DNA of 64,000 nucleotides from Verrucomicrobiota bacterium (GCA_023383055.1 JAHDYP010000003.1:1-64000); one strand, 5' to 3'. Shown: positions 1 through 9,783, counted from the first letter of the stretch. Numbers and translations are program-made. Notes: a model not told the origin generated them from the letters alone.

Positions 1-3
1 CAC

Positions 4-675
4 ATGGTCGAGGCCACCAGCGCCCCGACCGAATCGCCCCGGGAGGACGACCATGACCACGATCATGATCATGAGCATGATCATGAGCATGGCGAGTTGC
101 CCCCCCGCAGAGACGCGCCCCTGGACTGGCTGGACCGGTTCGGCCGCAGTTTCTATCCCACCCGGCATGTTCACCTTGGGGAAGGTGAAGAGCGCGAAAT
201 ACTCCCTTGGATTCGCATGTCCGCCGAGTTGAATCCCCAGCGGGTTACCACCTACACGACCGCCGCTTACTGGCTCCGGCGGCACCTTGGGAAGCCTGAT
301 GAAGCGGAGAAGTTTCTGCGCGACGGGCTGCGGGCCAATCCTGGCAATCCCGAGATCCTGTTCGAGTTGGGGCGGCTTTATGACGAGGATCACAAGGACC
401 CTGAGCGGGCGCGGAATTTATACGAGTTGGCGCTCAGGGGATGGGAGGCCGCGCGTAATCCGGAGGAGGAAGAGGAAGACCTGATTCTTTTCCGTCAGAT
501 TGTGGTTCATCTGGCCTGGCTCGAGGAGCGCCAGAACGATCTGGCCCGGGCTATTCACTTCTGGCGGTCGCTGCTGCCCAAGCTGGAGGATAAGAGCGCC
601 ATTCAACAGCGCATCGACGAACTCGAGGCCCGCCTGGAGTCGCCGGCGGCCGATCCCACTCCGACCTCGCCGTGA
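4..675 (+). CDS. TPR-like protein with His/Asp/Glu-rich N-terminus; possibly 5'-truncated by window edge
   Basis: ORF track; N-terminal HDHDHDHEHDHEHGE followed by helical-repeat-like sequence (NPGNPEILFELGRLYDEDHKDPERARNLYELAL). Confidence 0.75.
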   Translation: MVEATSAPTESPREDDHDHDHDHEHDHEHGELPPRRDAPLDWLDRFGRSFYPTRHVHLGEGEEREILPWIRMSAELNPQRVTTYTTAAYWLRRHLGKPDEAEKFLRDGLRANPGNPEILFELGRLYDEDHKDPERARNLYELALRGWEAARNPEEEEEDLILFRQIVVHLAWLEERQNDLARAIHFWRSLLPKLEDKSAIQQRIDELEARLESPAADPTPTSP

Positions 676-747
676 CGGTCTTCGGGGCACGGTGTCCGGC
701 ATCCTCCGTGCCGGGGTGAAAGCGCGCGCTAATAGCGGTGGTTGCGG

Positions 748-3717
748 CTATTCGCTGGTGACCTGGTAAAACCGCGCTCCTTCGCCGAGGTCATCGAGGA
801 CCGTCTTCCGGGTGCCGTCGCCGGCAATGGTCGCGTGAACCTGCCAATCCTCAGTCAGCGAAGCCTTGGAACGAACGATATGCGTGATCCCGACCTGGGA
901 GTCGAATTCGAACTGGAACTGAGCGATGCTGGCGGCCGGGTTCAACAGCAGGGTCGGCTGCGGTGAGTTTCCCGGCAGCGCCTCGACCTCGAGTTCGAAC
1001 ACGCCGAGAAAGCCATTGCTGGCGGGGCCGCCCTCGGAGCCGATGAGCCGGATGCCAGTGATCTTCTCCGCGGGTTCCCACAGATCGATGGTGGTCACGG
1101 CCGTCGTCGGCGGTCCGAAATCCACCGCCGGCAGCGGATGCTCGTTCAACGCGATCGTGTAATCCGAAACGTAGGGAATCGTGGTCCACGTGGACGAGGT
1201 GCTCGTGATGACTTGCGGGGTTGGGGATTGCAGATGGAGCGCCGCCGACAGGGTGCCGCCCGCGCCGGGCCCGATTCCGTTGGCCCCGAACCAGCCGCCG
1301 TCAAAGAAGATGGCCAGGGTCAACCGCAACCGGGTAACAGGCCGGGTGAGCGGTTGGTCCCACAGGATACCGACGTAACTGACCGTGCCGGGGTCGGCGC
1401 CGTTCCAGGTATCGACCCGGGTCAGCAGGTTGCCGTCGTTGATGTTTGCCGGCACTCCGGCGTTGGCCCAGGGCACTTCCATGCCGGTCTCCCTGGATTC
1501 CTTGGTGCCGATGATCGCGGCGCCGATCAGGGCGACGTTGGTCGGCGCGCTCGCCGCCGAATTCGGGTCGGTGCCGGCCGCCACTTCCATGGCGTCGTCA
1601 AATCCGTCGTTGTCGGTGTCCACCTTCTTGGGGTTGGAGAGGTGGACGTTGACCTCGGCGCCATCGGAAAGGCCGTCGCCGTCGGTGTCCGCCACGAGCG
1701 GGTCGGTGCCGGTGCTGTTGATCTCCTGACCGTCGTTCAGCCCGTCGTCGTCGGTATCCGCGAGCACCGGGTTGGTGTTATGCGTGCCCACTTCCAGGCC
1801 GTCGGCGAGTCCGTCGCCATCGGTATCACCCGATTGTGGATCGGTGTTGGCGGCGAACTCCTGGATGTTGGTGAGGCCATCGCCATCCGGGTCGGCGGTG
1901 GCGTCGTTCAATCCCACATTCAGGCCATGGCTTGCCTCCCAGAGATCGTCCATGCCGTCGTTATCGACGTCATTGGCCAGTCCGGCGGTAACCTCCAGTT
2001 CGAAGACGCCAATGAATCCGTTCGGGTCCGGACCGGCATTGCCGCCGTTCTGGCCGATGATCCGGATCCCGGTGATGCCGGTGGCGGGCTCGCTCAGGGT
2101 AAAGACCGTGGTGACCGAAGTGGGATTGGGATTGGCGCCTCCGCCGATGGTGTGTCCCGCCAACGCCTCGAGGTAATCCGACGTGTGCGCCACGGTCGCC
2201 CACGTGACTCCGCCGTCCATGGAAACCTGGACCGACGGTTCGATCAGGTCGCCGAGGGGAAGCGCGCCTCCGCCGCCCGGGGCGGCTCCGGCAACCCCGA
2301 ACCAGCCGCCATCGGAAAACGTCGCCAGCGTGAGGGTCAGGGTTTTGGCATGGGTGGGCAACGGGGCCGGCCAGATTACACCCACGAAGCTGACGTTCTG
2401 GCCGAGGTCGGTGCCTTCGTCCCCAAACCAGTTGTCGAGGTGTGTGAGCAGGTTGCCGTCGTTGAGGTGGCCGCGCAGCCCGGCATGAAGCCGAGGCGTG
2501 CCGGCATCGCTGTCGACGGCGTCGTTGATCCCCATGATGCCGATCGCGGTCAGGGCGGCGTTGCTGGGAAAACTCCCGGGATTCAACGGGTCGGTGCCCT
2601 GGGCCACCTCGAGCCCATCCGAAAAGGTGTCGAGATCCGTGTCGCGCAGCAGTGGATCGGTGAGATGGAGGTTCACCTCAGCCCCGTCGCCGAGCCCGTC
2701 GCCGTCCGAGTCTGGAAGGGTGGGATTGGTCTGGTGGTTGATGACCTCGTCGCCGTCGCCGAGACCGTCCTCATCCGTATCCGCCACGAGTGGATCGGTC
2801 AGGTGGGTTCCCAGTTCCGCGCCGTCGCTCAATCCGTCGTTGTCGGTGTCCGCCTGGTTCGGGTGCGTGCCGGCGGAGAACTCGGCAAGATTCGAAAGCT
2901 CATCCAGGTCCGGATCCGCGTCCGAGTCGTTTACGCCCACCACGAGGCCGTGGAGTTGTTCCCAGGCGTCGGGCAGATCGTCGCCGTCCGTATCCGCCGC
3001 AGGTTGGGCCTCGATCCCAAGTTCGAACACGCCGAGGAAACCGTTGTCATCGGAACCGGCGAGACCGCCGTTTTCGCCGATGATCCGGATGCCGTTGATC
3101 CGTGTCGCCGGCGTATTGAGGGAGAAGACCGCGGTGGCGGACGTCGGGTTGGGCTGGGCGCCGCCGCCGATGGTGTGTCCATCCATGACGGTGAGGTAGT
3201 TGGAATGATGGTCCACGGTGGTCCAGGTGATGCCACCGTCGGTCGTGACCTGGACGGCCGGCTCGACCAGATCGAAGCTCAACAAGGCGGTGCCCGGTTC
3301 GGGCGAGAAGCCCGACACGCCGAACCAGCCGCCGTCGCTGAACGTGGCCAGGGTCAGGGAGAGGGACTGGATCTGATCGTAACGGGTCCGAAGCCACAGC
3401 ACCCCCACGTAACTGTAAACTTCCGCGTTGCCACCATACCAATTGTCCACCCGGGTGTTCAGGTTGCCGTCATTGAGGTTGGCCAGGACGCCGGCACTGT
3501 ACCGGGGCGTGCCCGCATCCGCATCGATGGCGTCGTTGACGCCAAGAATGCCGTCGCCCAACGGCGCCAGATTGGCGGCGCCGACCTGCTCGGCGAGCAT
3601 CATCGCCAGACCCGCCGCAAGCATCAGCCGGTACCGGCGGAATTGTCGACCGCGCAGAACCGGTTTGGACGAGTCGCGGGAGGCCATTCGAATACCAGAG
3701 CAGTGTGGGCTTTTCAT
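748..3717 (-). CDS. Secreted thrombospondin type-3-repeat (calcium-binding) protein with three homologous discoidin-like modules
   Basis: ORF 748..3831; likely start at MKSPHCSG (3717) followed by hydrophobic signal; many DTDGDGLSDGAEV repeats; module LNDGNLLTHLDNWFG repeated three times. Confidence 0.85.
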   Translation of the reverse strand: MKSPHCSGIRMASRDSSKPVLRGRQFRRYRLMLAAGLAMMLAEQVGAANLAPLGDGILGVNDAIDADAGTPRYSAGVLANLNDGNLNTRVDNWYGGNAEVYSYVGVLWLRTRYDQIQSLSLTLATFSDGGWFGVSGFSPEPGTALLSFDLVEPAVQVTTDGGITWTTVDHHSNYLTVMDGHTIGGGAQPNPTSATAVFSLNTPATRINGIRIIGENGGLAGSDDNGFLGVFELGIEAQPAADTDGDDLPDAWEQLHGLVVGVNDSDADPDLDELSNLAEFSAGTHPNQADTDNDGLSDGAELGTHLTDPLVADTDEDGLGDGDEVINHQTNPTLPDSDGDGLGDGAEVNLHLTDPLLRDTDLDTFSDGLEVAQGTDPLNPGSFPSNAALTAIGIMGINDAVDSDAGTPRLHAGLRGHLNDGNLLTHLDNWFGDEGTDLGQNVSFVGVIWPAPLPTHAKTLTLTLATFSDGGWFGVAGAAPGGGGALPLGDLIEPSVQVSMDGGVTWATVAHTSDYLEALAGHTIGGGANPNPTSVTTVFTLSEPATGITGIRIIGQNGGNAGPDPNGFIGVFELEVTAGLANDVDNDGMDDLWEASHGLNVGLNDATADPDGDGLTNIQEFAANTDPQSGDTDGDGLADGLEVGTHNTNPVLADTDDDGLNDGQEINSTGTDPLVADTDGDGLSDGAEVNVHLSNPKKVDTDNDGFDDAMEVAAGTDPNSAASAPTNVALIGAAIIGTKESRETGMEVPWANAGVPANINDGNLLTRVDTWNGADPGTVSYVGILWDQPLTRPVTRLRLTLAIFFDGGWFGANGIGPGAGGTLSAALHLQSPTPQVITSTSSTWTTIPYVSDYTIALNEHPLPAVDFGPPTTAVTTIDLWEPAEKITGIRLIGSEGGPASNGFLGVFELEVEALPGNSPQPTLLLNPAASIAQFQFEFDSQVGITHIVRSKASLTEDWQVHATIAGDGTRKTVLDDLGEGARFYQVTSE

Positions 3718-3831
3718 GAGACGATCCTCGTTTGGGGAATACGAAACCGACGGGCGAAGAGAAGACGGCGCGCTCTTCATGTTTACGGGGTGTTGTGCGG
3801 GAATGTTGCGCTCATGTCCGCGCGGGTGCAA

Positions 3832-3865
3832 TCGGAAAAACCTCGCCTGTCGGAAAAACCTCGCC
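3832..3865. repeat. Two direct copies of TCGGAAAAACCTCGCC separated by TG (18-bp period)
   Basis: Read directly: tcggaaaaacctcgcc-tg-tcggaaaaacctcgcc, in the intergenic region between divergent genes. Confidence 0.9.
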
Positions 3866-3925
3866 CCGTCTATGGCGCGTCAACGTAACTCGACGCGCCC
3901 TTTTGGGTTCCTTATCCTGCGCGCC

Positions 3926-4870
3926 ATGAACCTGGACCGTTTCACCGCGTCATCCGACCGCCGACGCCTCTCCGGCCGCACCGAACGTCGCGGCACACGA
4001 ACCGGTGTCCACTCCTGGGGCGCCTTCGCTTTCGGCGGCGTGTTCGTGGCGGTGGGGACTTTCGTCGGGTTGATCGGCATGCGAATCATCCCGGTCGATG
4101 CCGGGACGGTGCATGTCCCGTGGTGGATCCTCACCGCCATCGGGGTGGTGTTTGCCGCGGCCGGACTCGCGCTGTGGGGCATGGCAGCGCGACAATATCG
4201 TTTTGAAAGCCGCCGGATCGCCGCCGCCCGCAAGCGCCCCGACGAACCGGCGTTCGCGGATTACGGGTGGGATTTTCGGGGCTTTGCGGCGCCGCGCTGG
4301 TCGCGTGCGGCCAAGGGCCTCGCCCTGGCGGTATTCATGAGCCTGTTCCTATCGGTGTTCAATTACTGGGCCTTCGGCATGAACGGCCCGTGGATGGTGA
4401 AGGTGATGACGATTCTCTTTGATTTGATGCTCCTGGCCGTCTGGTGGGGGACTTTGACCCTGTTCGGGCGCACCCTCAAGTTCAGCGGATCGCGCATCGA
4501 ATTCGCCCGGTTCCCCTATCGCCTTGGCGAGCCTGTGCTCGTCCGCTGGCATCCCGCTACTGGCATCGACCGTCCCCGAAAGGGAACCTTCACCCTGCGC
4601 TGCGTCGAGGAATGGTTCGAAACCCGCGGCCACGGCAAGAACCGCAGCCGGCACCTCGTGCAGGAGGAAACCTGGAGCGGAACCTGGCACCTCGACCAGC
4701 CAAGACTCTTCGCTCGTGGCGAAATCATCGAACTGCGCTACGAACTCCCCCCCGACGCGCTCTCCACCCAATTGAGCGCCGAGAAGCCGGTCTTCTGGGA
4801 GTTCGAAGTGAAGCTCGATCTGCCGGGGCTGGATTTCCAGGAGACCTACCTCGTCCCGATCTACGGGTGA
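3926..4870 (+). CDS. Integral membrane protein of unknown function (DUF3592-like layout: N-terminal TM segments plus C-terminal beta-rich domain)
   Basis: ORF 3428..4870, in-frame ATG at 3926 (MNLDRFTASS) gives an ORF with hydrophobic segments AFAFGGVFVAVGTFVGLIGM and WWILTAIGVVFAAAGLALWGM. Confidence 0.7.
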   Translation: MNLDRFTASSDRRRLSGRTERRGTRTGVHSWGAFAFGGVFVAVGTFVGLIGMRIIPVDAGTVHVPWWILTAIGVVFAAAGLALWGMAARQYRFESRRIAAARKRPDEPAFADYGWDFRGFAAPRWSRAAKGLALAVFMSLFLSVFNYWAFGMNGPWMVKVMTILFDLMLLAVWWGTLTLFGRTLKFSGSRIEFARFPYRLGEPVLVRWHPATGIDRPRKGTFTLRCVEEWFETRGHGKNRSRHLVQEETWSGTWHLDQPRLFARGEIIELRYELPPDALSTQLSAEKPVFWEFEVKLDLPGLDFQETYLVPIYG

Positions 4871-4916
4871 GACTATTCTCCCGCAAAGCGCGCGGAGCCC
4901 GCCAACGCAGGACGGT

Positions 4917-4932
4917 CTCGCCTCTTGGCGAG
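4917..4932. other. Small hairpin CTCGCC-TCTT-GGCGAG downstream of the preceding gene; weak terminator candidate (no T tract)
   Basis: Read directly; 6-bp perfect stem with tetraloop. Confidence 0.35.
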
Positions 4933-5024
4933 CCTGGCGCCTTTGCGTGAGCCTGGAATGCCACAATGAGCACCGCTCGGTTCGTCGGCTTGCCAAGCCC
5001 CCCCGGTCTCCTTACCCTGCTCGC

Positions 5025-5592
5025 ATGGAATCAATCCTCGACGCACCCAGCGTCCGGCGGGCGACGTACCGGTTGAGCGTGGCGAATTACCTACCACCAA
5101 CTCAATGAGATTGGCCTGCTCCGGCACGACGTCGAGTTGCTCGACGGTTATCTCATCAAGACACTGTCCAAATCGCCGCTGCACACCTTCGTCTGCCAAT
5201 GGTTGGTCCAAGCCCTCCGTCGATGCGTTCCGGCGGGATTTGTCGTGCGCCAGGAACAACCGCTGACCACGGATTCATCCGAGCCCGAACCGGATCTCTC
5301 CGTCGTGCGTGGCTCCGCCGACGATTACCGCGAACAGCATCCGCGAACCGCGGAGTTGGTCATCGAGGTGGCGGTGAACACCGAGGAAATCGACCTGGGC
5401 AAGGCCGCGCTCTACGCCGAGGCGGCCGTGACCGAATACGGGCTGGTCGAGCCGCGGACCCGGCGCATTACCGTCTGCCGCTCCCCCGGCGACCGCAGCT
5501 ACGCCCAGAGTACCGTCTATGAAGGGGCACAGACTGTAACTTGCGCGGCACTGCCGACTTTCGAGGTCCGTCTACCCTTCCTGTTCGCTTAG
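5025..5592 (+). pseudogene. Uma2-family (DUF820) putative endonuclease, frameshifted near N-terminus by a 4-bp tandem duplication
   Basis: Frame from ATG 5025 encodes MESILDAPSVRRATYRLSVANY then stops; the +1 frame continues YHQLNEIGLLRHDVELLDGYLIKTLSKSPLH... (ORF 5137..5592); TACC TACC at 5088-5095. Confidence 0.8.
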
Positions 5593-5616
5593 ATCTACCG
5601 GACAACCACGGTCCGA

Positions 5617-6828
5617 TCACGGTCCTGCGCGGTCTGCCTCGAGTGCTTTCAACCAGTCCGCGCGGCGCGCGTACACCCCAAACACCTCGTCTCCCAACAG
5701 GGCGCGCACGGCGCGCTCCGACTCGGCCTGTACCTCCGCAAGCCCTTCGAGGCGCCGCTCGGGCTCAAGCTCCTCCTCGTCGCGCAACCCTGCCACCGCG
5801 GTCGCGGAAGCTTGTTGCACCGCATAAAGCTCGTTGGCCACGGAATGGTCCATTCCGAAGTGCGCCGTCATTTCATACAGCTCGCGATAATTAGGATCCA
5901 GGGCCCGCTCCATCTCGGCATACCGCACCTCACCCAACAGGCTCCGCAGCACTGCCTCCCAAACCCCCTCGGTGGTTGCGTCGCCGGCGGACACACGCCA
6001 ATCCATTATCGCCGCCCGTTCCTTTGGTGTGGGCTCGAATCCAATCAGGCTTCCAATCACACCGGAATGCGGCGACATGCGCCGGTTGTATTCCTCATTT
6101 TCGGCCGGCTCGAGGAACTCCTCACGCCCGCGCGCGTGTGCCGCCTGCAACTCGGCCACACGTTGTCGCACCTCATCTTCCGGCACGCCTTCCGTTCTCA
6201 ACTGAAGCCGCAGTTGATCCACAGCCTCTTCATCCTGGCGCAGTCGCGCCTGCTTCTCCTCGGAGAGAAAGTTCAGTGACAGGTCGTCGCGATCGAAGTC
6301 GGGGAACCGGTCACGACCGCTGCGCTCATCACGAATGCCGAACTCGCGTTGCCGTCCCATGTACTCCCGATAAAGGTCGTTCAGCCGCGCTTCAGCGGCC
6401 ATTGTCTCAGGCGTGCGTTCGCGCTGATTGGCTGATTTCACGCCGGCGTCCCGTTCCCAGTGCTCCTCCACGCTCACCCGCCGCAACTGCCGAATGAGCG
6501 GCAGATAACGGCTCCGGATCTCGTCGGCCATCACTCCGCGCACCACGTGTTCCGGACACCCCAATGCACGAAGGTTCTCCGCATACTCGCCCAATTCCTC
6601 CGCCACGAGTTCCGTCCACTTGAATGCCGTCGGCACGGTGTTCTCACCCGGCACGACTGGCGCAACCGTGACCGGTTCCGGCTGAGCCTCGGCGAGTACC
6701 GGAGCTCGTTTTGATTCGATGGGGCGACTGGACCCGAGCAGCGCCAGTAACAAGCCATTCAGGGCTACAGACAGAGCCAGCACCCCAGTCCAGCCTCGCC
6801 GCCCTTGATGGTCTTCCCACGGTGTCAT
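5617..6828 (-). CDS. Uncharacterised membrane-anchored protein (paralogue of 6847..8136)
   Basis: ORF track; N-terminal hydrophobic anchor; shares the YxxNLRALGCPExxV motif with the neighbouring gene. Confidence 0.75.
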   Translation of the reverse strand: MTPWEDHQGRRGWTGVLALSVALNGLLLALLGSSRPIESKRAPVLAEAQPEPVTVAPVVPGENTVPTAFKWTELVAEELGEYAENLRALGCPEHVVRGVMADEIRSRYLPLIRQLRRVSVEEHWERDAGVKSANQRERTPETMAAEARLNDLYREYMGRQREFGIRDERSGRDRFPDFDRDDLSLNFLSEEKQARLRQDEEAVDQLRLQLRTEGVPEDEVRQRVAELQAAHARGREEFLEPAENEEYNRRMSPHSGVIGSLIGFEPTPKERAAIMDWRVSAGDATTEGVWEAVLRSLLGEVRYAEMERALDPNYRELYEMTAHFGMDHSVANELYAVQQASATAVAGLRDEEELEPERRLEGLAEVQAESERAVRALLGDEVFGVYARRADWLKALEADRAGP

Positions 6829-6846
6829 GAATGGTTCCCGGTTCTT

Positions 6847-8136
6847 TCAGGGCGGGCTCTCGATCAGCGCGTCGACCCAATCGCCGCCATCGCGCGCGTA
6901 CGCTTCATAGGCGGTCGGGCCGAGCGCGTTTCGGAGTGTGCGGCGGGTTTCCTCGCGAATCGATTCCAGCATCGCCCTTCGCTCCGACTCACTGAACGAT
7001 GGGTTTGCCCCGACATTTGCCACCGTATCGCGCGCGGTCTGGCGGATATCGTATACGGCCCACACGGTCTCGGACGGCAGTCCCAGCGCTCGAATCGACC
7101 TGGAAAGGTGGCGATACTCGAAGTCCTGGGCTCGCAGATACCCAGCATGGCGCGCCGGACCAAGCAGGGCGCGCAATGCTTGCGACTGTTCCTGGTCACG
7201 CGCCGGATCGACGATCGGTTGCACGGGCGGGCTCCCCGTTTCTTCCATGAACTCCTTGAGGAACATCTCCTCGAAAACATCAGCATTGCCTCGCCGAATA
7301 CGGAGCACTTCACGGAACTCGCGACCCGAGAGCGCGCTCCCAAACTGTTCCTCCACACCCCAGACATCCAGCACGTCGATGGTCATCAATCGCAGTTCCA
7401 TCTCTTCAATCTCGGCCGAAGACATCACCTGCCGGAACTCCGCCAGGATCCCGCTGAAATCCTGGCGCACCTTTTCGATCTCGGCATCCGTCAGCCAACG
7501 TGACTCGCCCTCCTCGAGTTGCTCCCAGTAATCGGCCAGCTTGATGAACAGGCCGTTGGCCCGGTCCAGCCGGTCCTCCGGCAGGAACCCCAGCAGTTCA
7601 TGGCCCCAGGCCTCCCGTTCCATCGACGCGACGTAAGCCGGCAGTTCGTACCAGCGGACGCCCAACAACTCCTCAAGAAACGCGCGTTCCTCGAGCTCGA
7701 ACTGCCGTCGCAAGGCTTGTGCCTCCCGCCGCTTGGCCGCCCGCTCCGATCCGATCATCCAATAATTGGTTTCGGCGGGTCGTTTCGCCCATTCCGCTTC
7801 GAACCAGTGCTTGACGTCTGCCACCAGGATGGCTTGCACCGTCCGTTCCGGACAACCCAGCGCGCGCAGGTTCTGCCGATACACTCCCCAATCATCGTCC
7901 CGTATCTCACCCCAGGAAGGAGTCGCGACGGGCGCAGGAGCTGCCGCTTCGGGTCGTCGGCTCCGCGCCTCATCCAGGCTGGCAGGCGCTGGGAGGCCCG
8001 ATGGGCCGGGGGCCGGCAATTCCCCGCTCGGCATGCCGGCAACACTGCGGCGAACCAGCGTCCAACCGAGCGCCAGGTTCAACGCCAGCGAAACTCCCGC
8101 CACGACTCGTATCCAGGTCCGGATCATTGCCGTCAT
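6847..8136 (-). CDS. Uncharacterised membrane-anchored protein (paralogue of 5617..6828)
   Basis: ORF track; signal anchor GVSLALNLALGWTLV; VYRQNLRALGCPERTVQAIL motif. Confidence 0.75.
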   Translation of the reverse strand: MTAMIRTWIRVVAGVSLALNLALGWTLVRRSVAGMPSGELPAPGPSGLPAPASLDEARSRRPEAAAPAPVATPSWGEIRDDDWGVYRQNLRALGCPERTVQAILVADVKHWFEAEWAKRPAETNYWMIGSERAAKRREAQALRRQFELEERAFLEELLGVRWYELPAYVASMEREAWGHELLGFLPEDRLDRANGLFIKLADYWEQLEEGESRWLTDAEIEKVRQDFSGILAEFRQVMSSAEIEEMELRLMTIDVLDVWGVEEQFGSALSGREFREVLRIRRGNADVFEEMFLKEFMEETGSPPVQPIVDPARDQEQSQALRALLGPARHAGYLRAQDFEYRHLSRSIRALGLPSETVWAVYDIRQTARDTVANVGANPSFSESERRAMLESIREETRRTLRNALGPTAYEAYARDGGDWVDALIESPP

Positions 8137-8343
8137 CTACCCGCCGCGGACATCTTCGAACCGTGGCTGCAAAGGGAATCGAACTGCCCGCTTTCGACCA
8201 CGTATATCGGATGAAGTCTACGACGAAGCCGATTGAAGTCCATTGCGGAAGTCGCCGACCCGGCATCGGGATGGCTGAGTTGAAGGAGTACCCGATGTTT
8301 TCGGGCTCGCGGCGAGGGCGAAGAGCTGGATAATGGGGCGCGG

Positions 8344-9783
8344 ATGAATCACGACGTGCTGGATACGCATCGCAAGGCGCTTCAGATCAACCTGGATCCG
8401 GGGAAGTACGGGACGTTTGCCGAGATCGGCGCCGGGCAGGAAGTGGGGCGCTGGTTTTTTCGCGTGGGCGGCGCGGCGGGAACGATTGCCAAGACGATCT
8501 CGGCTTACGACATGACGGTGAGCGACGCGATCTACGGGGCGTCGGATCGGTATGTGAGCCGGCATCGGCTTCAGCAGATGCTCGAGTATGAGTATGGGTT
8601 GTTGTTGGAACGGTTGGCGGCGAAGCGGGGTGCGAACACGCGTTTTTTTGTGTTTGCGGACACGGTGACCGCGCGGAGTTACAGTCGGCGGGACGAGGCG
8701 CATGGCTGGATGGGGGTGCGATTCCAGTCGGAACCGGGTTCGGCGCCGTCGCAGATCATCATTCACATCCGGATGTTTGACCGGGAGAACTTGCTGCAGC
8801 AGGAGGCGCTGGGGATCGCGGGGGTGAACCTGCTTTATGGCGCGCTTTATCAGGTGAACGACCTGCCGCGGCTGCTTCCCGGGCTGCTGGATGATCTGAA
8901 CCGCAGCCGGGTCGAGATCGACATGATCAAGTGCGAGGGTCCGGCATTTGTGGGGGTGGACCATCGCCTGATGGGCCTCGAGCTGGTCCAACAGAAACTG
9001 GCGGACTGCGCCATGTTCACCCAGCAGGGGGAAGTGGTGCAGGCGGCGGAAGTGCTTTACCAGAAGCCGATCATGGTGGTTCGCGGCAATTTCCGGCCCA
9101 TCACGATGGCGACGCTGGATTTGATCTATTGCGCGCGGAGCCAATTTGCGGGGGAGCTGGGGATCCCGGAGCACGAGGTGGTGGTGGTGACGGAGATGAC
9201 GTTGCGGCATCTGGCGGAGGGAGGGGTGATTGATCCGAAGGAGTTTCTGGATCGGGCGGACACGCTGGCGCTGCTCGGTTTGCCGGTGATGGTCTCGAGC
9301 TACGGTCGGTATTTCCGGCTGGCAGCCTATCTCTTGCGCAACACGCGCATGCGGATCGGCATCGCGATGGGGGTGCGCCGGCTTCGGGAACTGTTCGACG
9401 AGTCTTACTATGATGATCTCGAGGGTGGACTGCTCGAGGCCCTGGGACGGATGTTCAAGAAGGAGCTGCGGCTTTACATCTACCCGGTGGTCGAGGAGCG
9501 GGGGCGGATTGACGCCCGGACACTCGAGGTGGCGCCGCACGTCCGGCAGCTTTACGCGCATTTCCTCGAGAACGGATTGATCGAGGACATCCGGGGCTGT
9601 CGCGAGGATTACCTGGGCATCTATGCCCGGGAGGTGCTGGACCAAATCCGGTCCGGCGATCCCCGCTGGGAAGCCGCGGTCCCGGCCGCGGTGGTGGCCA
9701 GGATCAAAGAACGCCGGTTGTTTGGCTGGACGGGGGCCGGCGGCGGATCGATTTCGGCAACTTGCGACCGCCCTGGCGTGTAA
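8344..9783 (+). CDS. Conserved ~480-aa protein of unknown function
   Basis: ORF track; compact, well-formed protein (TFAEIGAGQEVGRWFFRVGGAAGTIAKTISAYDMTVSDAIYG); I recall it as a widely conserved family with no reliable function. Confidence 0.85.
   Translation: MNHDVLDTHRKALQINLDPGKYGTFAEIGAGQEVGRWFFRVGGAAGTIAKTISAYDMTVSDAIYGASDRYVSRHRLQQMLEYEYGLLLERLAAKRGANTRFFVFADTVTARSYSRRDEAHGWMGVRFQSEPGSAPSQIIIHIRMFDRENLLQQEALGIAGVNLLYGALYQVNDLPRLLPGLLDDLNRSRVEIDMIKCEGPAFVGVDHRLMGLELVQQKLADCAMFTQQGEVVQAAEVLYQKPIMVVRGNFRPITMATLDLIYCARSQFAGELGIPEHEVVVVTEMTLRHLAEGGVIDPKEFLDRADTLALLGLPVMVSSYGRYFRLAAYLLRNTRMRIGIAMGVRRLRELFDESYYDDLEGGLLEALGRMFKKELRLYIYPVVEERGRIDARTLEVAPHVRQLYAHFLENGLIEDIRGCREDYLGIYAREVLDQIRSGDPRWEAAVPAAVVARIKERRLFGWTGAGGGSISATCDRPGV

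Noticed and set aside
1138-3888. 916-aa plus-strand ORF
   Set aside because: Lies antisense to the TSP3-repeat gene; its length is explained by the repetitive GC-rich GAC/GGC codons of the true gene, and the translation shows no coherent domain.
8150-8220. Possible tRNA-like stretch (ctgcaaagggaatcgaactgcccgc)
   Set aside because: The TpsiC-arm-like consensus is not met and no acceptor/anticodon stems could be paired.
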